Source: Bacilli bacterium
GTDB taxonomy: Bacteria; Bacillota_I; Bacilli_A; RF39; UBA660
DNA: 7,040 nt
Direction of reading: 5' to 3'
NCBI GenBank assembly: GCA_017888105.1
Contig: JAGHGS010000075.1
Span: 1-7,040 of the forward strand
Made by a program: the position numbers and the translations under genes
Notes under the pieces: model-generated
What the model saw: the letters and a program-made list of their open reading frames with translations, nothing else
Databases searched by the model: none
Told to the model about the DNA's origin: nothing
Shown here: positions 1 to 6,417 of the stretch, piece by piece
Numbering within the stretch: position 1 is the stretch's first letter
How the letters are laid out: every line of letters starts with the position of its first letter

Positions 1-68
1 AATCCTGAAATAAGTCTAGTAATCTAACGTTTTTTTTCTAAACCTGCATTTAGTCTAAAAATTTACGT
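1..68. repeat. imperfect ~30-bp direct repeat spanning the end of the ABC-F gene
   Basis: Bases 1-18 and 40-57 agree at 14 of 18 positions (AA.CCTG.A.T.AGTCTA pattern). The similarity extends with one gap to an ACGT at 27-30 and at 65-68. The inner copy covers the ABC-F stop codon; the outer one runs into the window edge. It may be a decayed duplication or chance. Otherwise bases 1-54 hold an eight-T run (30-37) and no gene. Confidence 0.3.
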
Positions 69-1908
69 CCCAATTCATCATAAGTTCATTTAATTGAGCT
101 TCTAATTCTTGAATTTCTTCTTCTATTTCTTGATATTTTTTTGGATCCATATAAACTTCTTCCAAAAATAATTTTGGCTTTAATTCTTCTATTTTTGCTT
201 CTAATTTACAAATCTGTTTATCAATCGAAATCGTCTTTTTATGATTTACTTTTTTTACTTTTTCTTCTCTTTTTACAAAATCATGAATCTCAATCTCATT
301 TTCTTTTTTCTTTTCTAAATAATCCTCATAAGGATAATCATAGTAAGTGATTCTATGACTTGAAAAATCCAAAATAGAATCAGCGATTTTGTTAATAAAA
401 TAACGATCATGAGATACAAAAAGAATCGTTCCCGGATAATTCATTAAAACATCTTCTAGTTTTTCTTTGGATAAAATATCTAAATGATTAGTTGGTTCAT
501 CCAAAACTAAAAAATTAGCATTACTAAAAACTACTTCACACAAAGCAAGTCTCACTTTTTCTCCACCCGATAATACTTCAATTTTTTTCATGATCTCTTC
601 GGAAGAAAATTGAAAACTAGCCAGTGCCGATCGAATTTCAAAATCATTTTTTAAAGGAAATTTTTCCTTAAAATCTGCATAAACCGTCAAATTAGGATTC
701 AAAGTATCAAACTGTTGATCAAAATAAGCGGTCGTAACATGATATCCAAATTCAACAGTTCCATCAAAAGAAGGAATCTGCCCCATAATTGTTTTTAATA
801 AAGTCGATTTTCCAGTTCCATTCGCACCTACAATCCCAAGTCTTCTTCCCTTATCCAAAGTAAACGTTGCCTCACCAAGAGGACTCTGATATCCAAATTT
901 TAAATGATCTACCGTTAAAACCACTTTTCCACTACTCTTAAAATCTGCAAAAGCGACATGAAAAGTACGAAGATCTTCTTTTTCTGGTGCTTCTACTTTT
1001 TCCATTCTTTCAATTTGCTTTAATTTAGACATTGCCATACTTGCTTTAGAAGGTTTATAACGAAAACGATCAGCGATTCTTTGTAAACGAAGAATCTCTT
1101 GTTGTTGTTTTTCATAGCTCTTTAATTGAGCTTCCCTTCTTCTCTTTTTTTCTTTCTCATAATATTCATAATTACCATCATAAAAAGAAGTTCCTCCATA
1201 TTCAATTTCATAAATCTTATGAGCAACTCGGTTAATAAACATTCGATCATGAGATACAACCACAAAAGTTTTTGGATAATTTTTTAAATATTCCTCTAAC
1301 CATTCTACTCCCAAAATATCAAGATGATTGGTTGGTTCATCTAAAAGTAATAAATCCGGCTTACTTAAAACAAGTTTAATAAAACTAATTTTTGTTTGCT
1401 CTCCACCCGAAAAAGAAGATATTTTCCTTTGAAAATCTAAATCAGTAAAACCATTTTTTAAAAACGCCGTTAAATATTCCTTTTTATAATCATATCCACC
1501 AATATTTTTATAATATTCTTCTAACTCCACATATTCACTTGTATCTTGAATCGTCCCCTCACCCATCTCTAGTTTTTTTCCTAACTTATTTATTCTTTTT
1601 TCTACTTCTATAATAGGGCGATATATTTCCAATATTTCTTCTAACAAAGTACGATCCAAAGATAATCCTTCCTTTTGTCTCAAATAGCCAATCGAAGGAT
1701 TACCCAAAATAGTAACCTGAAATTTTTCTTCCCCAATTCCTTCACCAAAAAGATCCGTATTTACAATTGCTTTAAGTAAAGTCGACTTTCCACATCCATT
1801 TCTTCCCACAATAGCCACATGATCTTTATCTTTAATTTCTAAATTTACTTCTTCAAGAATTCTTTTTGTATCCATTTCAATCGCACCATTAACAACTTTA
1901 AAATACAT
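55..1908 (-). CDS. ABC-F family ATPase (ribosome-associated, YdiF/Uup-like)
   Basis: The 617-residue protein has two ABC ATPase domains on one chain and no membrane segment, the hallmark of ABC-F proteins, which act on the ribosome (translation factor or antibiotic resistance) and not in transport. Domain 1 has Walker A GRNGCGKS (35-42), signature FSGGE (166-170), Walker B ending DEP (190-192) and switch SHD (219-221). Domain 2 has GANGTGKS (361-368), LSGGE (446-450), DEP (470-472) and SHD (499-501). A charged helical linker (about 245-315) joins them; in the family this linker reaches toward the P-site tRNA. The C-terminus (about 560-612) is a predicted coiled coil, as in YdiF and Uup. Length fits the family. 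The ATG at 1908 follows AGAGGG with 6-nt spacing. It lies 55 bp after the 109-residue gene, with a weak promoter between. The subfamily, and hence housekeeping or resistance role, cannot be settled by eye. Confidence 0.95.
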   Translation of the reverse strand: MYFKVVNGAIEMDTKRILEEVNLEIKDKDHVAIVGRNGCGKSTLLKAIVNTDLFGEGIGEEKFQVTILGNPSIGYLRQKEGLSLDRTLLEEILEIYRPIIEVEKRINKLGKKLEMGEGTIQDTSEYVELEEYYKNIGGYDYKKEYLTAFLKNGFTDLDFQRKISSFSGGEQTKISFIKLVLSKPDLLLLDEPTNHLDILGVEWLEEYLKNYPKTFVVVSHDRMFINRVAHKIYEIEYGGTSFYDGNYEYYEKEKKRRREAQLKSYEKQQQEILRLQRIADRFRYKPSKASMAMSKLKQIERMEKVEAPEKEDLRTFHVAFADFKSSGKVVLTVDHLKFGYQSPLGEATFTLDKGRRLGIVGANGTGKSTLLKTIMGQIPSFDGTVEFGYHVTTAYFDQQFDTLNPNLTVYADFKEKFPLKNDFEIRSALASFQFSSEEIMKKIEVLSGGEKVRLALCEVVFSNANFLVLDEPTNHLDILSKEKLEDVLMNYPGTILFVSHDRYFINKIADSILDFSSHRITYYDYPYEDYLEKKKENEIEIHDFVKREEKVKKVNHKKTISIDKQICKLEAKIEELKPKLFLEEVYMDPKKYQEIEEEIQELEAQLNELMMNWDVNF

Positions 1909-1929
1909 AATAATCCCTCTTTAAGAAGT

Positions 1930-1958
1930 ATTGTACTAAATTTTTAACATAAAATCTA
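1930..1958 (-). promoter_or_regulatory. weak possible promoter for the ABC-F gene
   Basis: TACAAT (1935-1930) is a good -10, but the -35 at 17 bases is poor (TAGATT, three of six). No hairpin terminator separates it from the 109-residue gene, so the ABC-F gene may also be read from upstream. Confidence 0.25.
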
Positions 1959-1963
1959 TACTA

Positions 1964-2293
1964 CTACCAAAAAAGTCCTTTTAAAGCATCAAATAAACCA
2001 GATAAACCCTTTGTCATAACATCACTAATACGATTCGTTATTTTATTTCCAAACTTAGTAACTCCATTTGAATAATCAATACTTTCATCTTTTAAATAAT
2101 CTTTAATATCGACAACCTCACCATTGGAAACATCCGCTTCAAATTTCTCCATAGCTTCTTTCGTCATCACTGCTCGATTACTCATTCTTGTTTCATAATA
2201 ACCGGATTCATAGGCAATAAGCAAAGCCACAAAAACAAAAAAGAAACAAAACAAAATTCGAAAAAAATATTTACTTTTTTTACTCTTTTTCAT
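1964..2293 (-). CDS. small single-pass membrane protein, positional counterpart of YqxA
   Basis: This 109-residue protein has a lysine-rich start (MKKSKKSKY), one hydrophobic helix (about 9-27) and a polar remainder that probably faces outward, ending in an amphipathic helix (about 84-108, with FGNKITNRIS and GLFDALKGLFW). No catalytic motif is visible. It follows the SpoIIP-like gene with a single base between the stop (TAG) and its ATG, and its Shine-Dalgarno AGGAGGG is written by the last codons of that gene, so translation is very likely coupled. In Bacillus the gene after gpr-spoIIP is yqxA, a small membrane protein (DUF3679). Position, size and topology agree with a YqxA-like protein, but I could not confirm sequence homology. 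A profile search against DUF3679 would decide. The function is unknown; a role in sporulation is inferred from context only. Confidence 0.85.
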   Translation of the reverse strand: MKKSKKSKYFFRILFCFFFVFVALLIAYESGYYETRMSNRAVMTKEAMEKFEADVSNGEVVDIKDYLKDESIDYSNGVTKFGNKITNRISDVMTKGLSGLFDALKGLFW

Positions 2294-2294
2294 T

Positions 2295-3215
2295 CTACCC
2301 TCCTAAAATATATTTTGCAAGAACTTTTGCCAAAACTTCTAAAGAACGATTCACTTCATCAATTGTGTTATGAACTCCTCCAACTTGAATTAATAAAGCA
2401 TGAGGTGAAAAATCTTGATTATATACTCCATGATATCCAGTACCACCTCTTAAACTAATTCCTCGAGATAAACTTGGATTAATACTTTCTAATAAATTAT
2501 TTAATTCTGTAGCAAATTTCTGATTTTCCTGATAATTGCCATAATCCGTTCCTATCACAAATAAAATTTTAGCAAACGATACTCCCTCAATTTCCATCGT
2601 TGTTTCTTCGCGATCATAATCAGAAAGTTGAAGATCAAAATAATATTTCAAGCTACTTTTTTCTTTTACTCTCTGTTCTAATAATATTCTAGAACCAGCA
2701 TAACTATTCGTATAAGGAATATTATTTTCCTTTAAAACTTCTACAACACTCTCCTTTTCTACCATAGCTCCAACGCCTAATTTTTCTAACTCTTCTTTTA
2801 AAATAAAACTGGCTTGTGTAACATAAGATGCAATACTATAACTATTAAAATAATTACTTTGATATTGATCGGTCTGAAAAGTATTATAAATATAAACCAC
2901 TTCATTCAAATCTTGCATTACAACATCTTCCAATGAATCATGATCTTTTAAAACATCTTGATCTTGAAACAATTTAAAGCCAAAAACATTTTGATAAAAA
3001 TAATTTTCACTCAAATTAGAAAATCGATAATTAGTCACTCCTCCAAGACTATTTCCAACAAGCACATTCAAAAATTCTTCTTCCGAAACATGCTTTAGAA
3101 AAAAATTAATAAACAAATTAAAAAAGAAAATAAGAAAAACAGCAATTACCAAAATAAAATAATAAAGTTTATATCTTGGAACCTTTACTGTTTTACGACT
3201 TATAAATTGCCTCAT
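2295..3215 (-). CDS. spoIIP: SpoIIP-family protein with substituted active site (probable pseudoenzyme)
   Basis: SpoIIP is a zinc-dependent amidase/endopeptidase that, with SpoIID and SpoIIM, thins septal peptidoglycan during engulfment. This 306-residue homologue has an N-terminal membrane helix (about 16-40) and an extracytoplasmic domain from about residue 105. Family landmarks are clear: SY..SR (171-176), LFVIGTDYGN (218-227), N..FA..L (231-238), LSRGI (249-253), GVYNQDFSPHALLI (263-276) and VGGVHNT (278-284). The family motif HTHxTE reads NTFQTD (111-116), the DIHRD region reads DLQLS (194-198), and the C-terminal LIEVG reads LIQVG (275-279), so both expected histidines and the late glutamate are replaced by N111, Q196 and Q277. 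It is shorter than Bacillus SpoIIP (about 400). The reading frame is intact, so the gene is maintained. Start ATG follows GGTGA. It lies 78 bp after gpr, as in Bacillus. The family call is firm; loss of catalysis is inferred. Confidence 0.85.
   Translation of the reverse strand: MRQFISRKTVKVPRYKLYYFILVIAVFLIFFFNLFINFFLKHVSEEEFLNVLVGNSLGGVTNYRFSNLSENYFYQNVFGFKLFQDQDVLKDHDSLEDVVMQDLNEVVYIYNTFQTDQYQSNYFNSYSIASYVTQASFILKEELEKLGVGAMVEKESVVEVLKENNIPYTNSYAGSRILLEQRVKEKSSLKYYFDLQLSDYDREETTMEIEGVSFAKILFVIGTDYGNYQENQKFATELNNLLESINPSLSRGISLRGGTGYHGVYNQDFSPHALLIQVGGVHNTIDEVNRSLEVLAKVLAKYILGG
2298..2304 (-). promoter_or_regulatory. Shine-Dalgarno of the 109-residue gene inside the SpoIIP-like gene
   Basis: AGGAGGG is encoded by the last codons (Leu-Gly-Gly) before the TAG of the SpoIIP-like gene and lies four bases before the ATG at 2293. 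This arrangement points to coupled translation. Confidence 0.8.
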
Positions 3216-3237
3216 TTTTCTTCACCAATATCATTAT

Positions 3238-3265
3238 ATTATAAGAAAAACAAAATCAATGTCGA
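3238..3265 (-). promoter_or_regulatory. possible promoter for the SpoIIP-like gene
   Basis: TCGACA (3265-3260) and TATAAT (3243-3238) are separated by 16 bases, about 22 bases before the ATG at 3215, with GGTGA as ribosome site. It looks sigma-A-like. I see no convincing sigma-E pattern, which drives spoIIP in Bacillus. Confidence 0.4.
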
Positions 3266-3272
3266 ACCAAAG

Positions 3273-3295
3273 AAAAAAAGAAGAAAACCTTCTTT
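3273..3295 (-). terminator. weak hairpin with T-tract after gpr
   Basis: Starting inside the gpr stop codon, AAAGAAG, a five-base loop and CTTCTTT form a seven-pair stem followed by four further T. Only two G-C pairs support the stem, so termination would be partial at best and read-through into the SpoIIP-like gene is likely. Confidence 0.35.
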
Positions 3296-4022
3296 AAAAA
3301 AACAAATCATTCAAAGCATCCGCAATAATAGTACTAGTTAAATTTATAATTTCTTCAACATTAGGAGTCGTATACATCTTCTTATCCAACTCCAAAACAA
3401 GTGGTACACCAATAGCAATAACAGGTATACCAAAAGTATTCTTATCTATTTTTTTATTATCTTTAATAGCACTACCGGGAATAATCCCTGTATTATTAAC
3501 TTCAATAGAATAATTCAAAAGTTCTTTATTATTAGTAGCTAAAGAATCAATCATAATAATCATACTAGGTTTTAATTTTCGAACAACCATCTCAATTAAA
3601 CTAAAAGAACTAATTCCCGTTTTTTCAGTAACTTCCGGATTAAATAAAGCTACTTTAGGAATATTTAAAAAATCAGTAAAATGATTCGTAGCCATTACTT
3701 TATTGGTTGTTTTAACTCCTAAACTATCACACAAAATACTAGAGTTTCCAAGACCAATAATAAGAGGATCTGCTGTCTTTAAATCTTTAAATAATAGTTT
3801 TAAAATTTTCATCAATTCTCTTTTAATCATTTTTTGCTTTTGATGTAGGCTAACATAATCAAAAGTAATTGTAAAATAATCTCCTCGAACTCTTTTTACA
3901 TACTTCTCACTCTTATAATCTACACAAAAATGATTTACTTGATATCCACGATATTTCTTTTCATCTATTTTAAATTTTTCCTTTTCCAATATTTTAGATA
4001 CATCCATAAACGCTTTCTTCAT
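3294..4022 (-). CDS. gpr: germination protease GPR, compact form
   Basis: GPR (MEROPS U3/A25 type) degrades small acid-soluble DNA-binding proteins when a spore germinates. From the ATG at 4022 the protein has 242 residues. Landmarks are GLGN (90-93), CDSLG (98-102), MIDSLA (157-162), NNTGIIPGS (176-184) and GIPVIAIGVP (198-207). D99 and D159 align with the aspartates reported as catalytic in Bacillus GPR (D127, D193), so activity is plausible. The C-terminal TTPNVEEI...ADALNDL matches the end of the Bacillus protein, while about 80 residues usually found between IGVP and that end are missing, as is part of the N-terminal propeptide region. Bacillus GPR has about 370 residues. An ATG at 4088 would add 22 residues, overlap the upstream gene and lack a ribosome site; 4022 has AAGGGTG six bases upstream. 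The SpoIIP-like gene follows, as in Bacillus. Confidence 0.92.
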   Translation of the reverse strand: MKKAFMDVSKILEKEKFKIDEKKYRGYQVNHFCVDYKSEKYVKRVRGDYFTITFDYVSLHQKQKMIKRELMKILKLLFKDLKTADPLIIGLGNSSILCDSLGVKTTNKVMATNHFTDFLNIPKVALFNPEVTEKTGISSFSLIEMVVRKLKPSMIIMIDSLATNNKELLNYSIEVNNTGIIPGSAIKDNKKIDKNTFGIPVIAIGVPLVLELDKKMYTTPNVEEIINLTSTIIADALNDLFF

Positions 4023-4028
4023 AAGTAA

Positions 4029-4035
4029 CACCCTT
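4029..4035 (-). promoter_or_regulatory. ribosome binding site that sets the gpr start
   Basis: AAGGGTG lies six bases before the ATG at 4022. No comparable site precedes the in-frame ATG at 4088 or the one at 4007, so 4022 is preferred. Confidence 0.65.
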
Positions 4036-4037
4036 AT

Positions 4038-4066
4038 TATTATGGAAAAGAAAAAAGAAGATATAC
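4038..4066 (-). promoter_or_regulatory. possible forespore (sigma-F/sigma-G-type) promoter for gpr
   Basis: GTATA (4066-4062) and CATAATA (4044-4038) are spaced by 17 bases, resembling the sigma-G pattern (GnATA, about 17-18 nt, CATnnTA) known for Bacillus gpr and SASP genes. A problem is that transcription would begin near 4031, inside the Shine-Dalgarno of the 4022 start, leaving a leader of only about ten bases. The match may be chance in a short AT-rich gap. Confidence 0.3.
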
Positions 4067-4068
4067 TC

Positions 4069-6330
4069 CTATAACCTTCTTCCCTCATTTTCTTTTATAA
4101 ACTGATAACTTTCATTAATAAAAGCACTCATTAATTCTAATTCAGAAGTAACCCCTCTATTTCGAATTTCTTGTTCTAATTCTTCTTGATAAATTCTAAA
4201 TTCTTCACAACTATACCCTAAACGATAAAATTGTTCTTCAACTACTTTTAAAGCGTCTAATAGTACTTGAATCTTATTAAATTGCTGTTGTAACATTCCA
4301 AGATCCATGTTAGCTTTATTATAAAAAGCATCCCCATTTTTGTATTTACCATGAATATAATTAGTAATGATTTCTTGACTTTCCATTGTTAAAGCATTAA
4401 ATAAATGATCAATTACTTGTTTATCTTCATCCGTTAAATCGCCTTTAATAGATCTAAAAAAATCATATAAACTTACATGGTTTTTCAAAACCGGTATTTT
4501 TCCACTTTTTAAATAATCTTTAAATTGCCTCCTCAACATATTTATATCTTTTTGACCCTGATGATAAGAAGATTGGCCACAACATAGTTTTCCATTTATA
4601 TAATTAATAATATTTTCACGTTTCTCATAAGATAATCTCATAAATAACGAATGAATTACCAATTTATCGACATCACTTAATTTTTCCTTTATATAAGTAA
4701 ACTGCAAATATAATTTTCTTTTTATATAATCAAACGTATACCCTTCCATTTCACACTTACTAAATTGTCGTTGCATCCATCTTATATCATTATAAGCACG
4801 TTTACCTATCTCACTATTTTTATGATAGATTCCTTCCATATAACCTAAAATTCCTTCTTGATATTCTTTAGGAAAAACAGCAAACAAACCATCTATCAAT
4901 TCTTTTTCAGATTCAGTTAAAAATCCCTTTTCTGTTTTAAAATAATCATAAATTGTTTTTTCAAAAGATCCCTTTATTCGATATCTCTTAAATTGTTGCT
5001 GCAATAAAACAATATCATTATGAGCCTTCTTACCAATAGAACCAGTACTACCATATTTTCCGATAATATACCCCTTAATTCCTTCTTGACGAATTTTTGA
5101 TAATTTACTAAATAAAAGATCGATTACTTCTTTATCTTTCTTTGAAAGTGGATCACTCTCATCTTCAAAGTAAGAATATAACGTACGTTCCAGTTTATTA
5201 ATAGATTGCATATTCTGTTTATATTTCTTAAATTTTGCTTGCATTAAAGAAATCATTCTAGGAACATCATTACCCATAGCACCTTTTTGACTATATTCTT
5301 TATCCATATAACTAATAATTTCATCTTGATGTTCTTTAGAAAGTTTAGCAAATAGCAAATCAACGATAGCTTTATCTTCTTCACTAATTATCTCATCATC
5401 TTTTACAAAATATTTATAAATAGAACGAAAATAAGAAGTTGGAATATACCCCAGTTTCTTACACTTCATAAATTTAACACGTAAATATCTAATATCATTG
5501 AAACATTTCTTACCCTCTTCATCATTAAAAGAATATAAATGTTTCAAATAATTTGAAATTCTTTCCTGTTTTTCTTTAGATAATTGAGCAAATAAAATAT
5601 CAATCAGTTCTTTATCTTCCTTAGTAAACAAAACATTTAATTGAATAAAATATTTATAAATAGTTCCTACGAATAAAGAAGAAGAAAAGCCTTGCTTTTT
5701 AAAATTTTCAAAATTTCTTTGTAATAATAAAATATCATTACTTGTTCCCCAAGTTTGACTCTCTTCTACCCTCAAATACCTTTTGATTTTCCTTTGACGA
5801 GCAATAGGTAATCTCGAAAACAAAAAATCAACAATTTGTTTATCTTCAAAACTAAGCTCTTCTCCCTCTTTTTTAAAATAATCATATAAATTTTTTTTAG
5901 ATTTTCTTTTTAATTTATTTTCTTGCAATCCTTTTTTCTTTAACTCTTCAAAAGAAATATCTTGATATCCCAAACGTTCAAGTAATGAATAAAAAAGAGG
6001 CAATTCTCTTTTCATTTTTAAATAATAATCTTCATTAAAAATAATATGATAATGATTTAACAATTCTAAAAACATTTTTAAAGTATCCGTATCACTTAAT
6101 GAATTATCAATCATTGATAATAAATTACTTATAATATGAGTATCACCCATACAGATTTTAGAATTTATCTGATATTCTAAATGCGTATCTACTAAACTTT
6201 TAATACAATTTATATTCATGTTATCATGAGTAATAAATCTTGATAATGGATCTAATAATTGATTCCGTTCTTCTTCACTCATATTTAAAAATGCATATTT
6301 CTTCATATACTCTTCTTTTAATAAATTCAT
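4069..6330 (-). CDS. large helical repeat protein, seven ~79-residue repeats, unknown function
   Basis: This 753-residue protein, without signal peptide or membrane segment, is probably cytoplasmic. Residues 1-147 are a unique, mostly helical N-terminal region. Seven repeats begin at residues 148, 224, 304, 384, 460, 540 and 621 with [IL]Y.YF. The consensus is roughly [IL]YxYF-(6)-L[ST]xEDKxxIDxLFxxLSKExQExIxxY, then a G/K-rich turn, then NDIxxLxxQFKxY. Charged and hydrophobic spacing suggests three or four helices per unit. The C-terminal domain (about 687-753, with QVLLDALKVVEEQFYRLGY) recurs nearly unchanged at the end of the gene upstream, so the two are tandem paralogues. Start ATG at 6330 follows AAGGGGGGTG by five bases; a later in-frame ATG (residue 9) has a weaker site. 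It has its own vegetative-type promoter and precedes gpr by 46 bp. I do not recognise the family. Scaffold or nucleic-acid binding are guesses. Confidence 0.93.
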   Translation of the reverse strand: MNLLKEEYMKKYAFLNMSEEERNQLLDPLSRFITHDNMNINCIKSLVDTHLEYQINSKICMGDTHIISNLLSMIDNSLSDTDTLKMFLELLNHYHIIFNEDYYLKMKRELPLFYSLLERLGYQDISFEELKKKGLQENKLKRKSKKNLYDYFKKEGEELSFEDKQIVDFLFSRLPIARQRKIKRYLRVEESQTWGTSNDILLLQRNFENFKKQGFSSSLFVGTIYKYFIQLNVLFTKEDKELIDILFAQLSKEKQERISNYLKHLYSFNDEEGKKCFNDIRYLRVKFMKCKKLGYIPTSYFRSIYKYFVKDDEIISEEDKAIVDLLFAKLSKEHQDEIISYMDKEYSQKGAMGNDVPRMISLMQAKFKKYKQNMQSINKLERTLYSYFEDESDPLSKKDKEVIDLLFSKLSKIRQEGIKGYIIGKYGSTGSIGKKAHNDIVLLQQQFKRYRIKGSFEKTIYDYFKTEKGFLTESEKELIDGLFAVFPKEYQEGILGYMEGIYHKNSEIGKRAYNDIRWMQRQFSKCEMEGYTFDYIKRKLYLQFTYIKEKLSDVDKLVIHSLFMRLSYEKRENIINYINGKLCCGQSSYHQGQKDINMLRRQFKDYLKSGKIPVLKNHVSLYDFFRSIKGDLTDEDKQVIDHLFNALTMESQEIITNYIHGKYKNGDAFYNKANMDLGMLQQQFNKIQVLLDALKVVEEQFYRLGYSCEEFRIYQEELEQEIRNRGVTSELELMSAFINESYQFIKENEGRRL
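4273..5889 (-). repeat. seven tandem protein-level repeats (76-81 codons each)
   Basis: Repeat units start at 5889, 5661, 5421, 5181, 4953, 4713 and 4470, spaced 76, 80, 80, 76, 80 and 81 codons. The conservation is in protein sequence ([IL]Y.YF, EDK..ID.LF, Q..I..Y, NDI..L...F) with only patchy DNA identity, so the array is old and not recently expanded. Copy 1 (RQRKIKRYLRVEESQTWGTSNDI) and copy 6 (LYLQF, GKLCCGQSS) diverge most. The last unit runs straight into the C-terminal domain. Confidence 0.9.
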
Positions 6331-6349
6331 TAAAACACCCCCCTTTTAA
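6330..6349 (-). promoter_or_regulatory. Shine-Dalgarno with G6 tract inside an A/T inverted repeat
   Basis: TTAAAA, GGGGGGTG and TTTTAA follow one another, the last A being the first base of the ATG. The Shine-Dalgarno (AAGGGGGGTG) thus sits in an 8-base loop of a possible six-pair A-U stem. It fixes the start at 6330. Six consecutive G are striking in so AT-rich a sequence. Confidence 0.55.
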
Positions 6350-6360
6350 CAGCAAAATCT

Positions 6361-6373
6361 CATGTTAAACATG
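6361..6373. promoter_or_regulatory. 13-bp palindrome in the leader of the repeat-protein gene
   Basis: CATGTTAAACATG is an inverted repeat (CATGT, 3-base centre, ACATG) lying about 9 to 21 bases after the predicted transcription start. It could be an operator half-site pair or a small leader hairpin. No regulator is encoded in the window. Confidence 0.35.
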
Positions 6374-6388
6374 AAAAAACGTAGAAAT

Positions 6389-6417
6389 ATAATAACATTC
6401 TCGAATTAAAAAGTCAA
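6389..6417 (-). promoter_or_regulatory. sigma-A-type promoter for the 753-residue repeat protein
   Basis: On the minus strand TTGACT (6417-6412) and TATTAT (6394-6389) are separated by 17 bases, each one mismatch from consensus, with an extended -10 (TGTTATTAT). The TGA stop of the upstream gene lies inside the -35 box. Predicted start is near 6382, giving a leader of about 50 bases. Confidence 0.65.

Noticed and set aside
38..53. Terminator hairpin after the ABC-F gene (CTAAA/TTTAG)
   Set aside because: The stem is five A-T-rich pairs, and on the minus strand it is followed by a run of A and not T.
141..350. 69-codon plus-strand open frame
   Set aside because: It lies wholly inside the ABC-F gene on the opposite strand and is low-complexity Leu/Phe-rich, as expected from the antisense of Glu/Lys-rich coiled-coil coding. 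It has no ribosome site.
4023..4088. N-terminal extension of GPR from the ATG at 4088
   Set aside because: It would overlap the upstream gene and lacks a ribosome site. AAGGGTG precedes the ATG at 4022, and the added residues match nothing in GPR.
4273..5889. CRISPR or DNA tandem array
   Set aside because: The period is 228-243 bp and conservation is in codons and not in DNA. There are no short identical repeats with unique spacers.
4069..6330. TPR, ankyrin or HEAT repeat protein
   Set aside because: The unit is about 79 residues with [IL]Y.YF and EDK..ID.LF signatures, which do not fit the 30-40 residue consensus of those families.
6414..6416. TGA read as tryptophan (mycoplasma code)
   Set aside because: Tryptophans checked in the ABC-F and repeat genes are TGG, and reading through this TGA would extend the protein past the conserved C-terminus shared with its paralogue.
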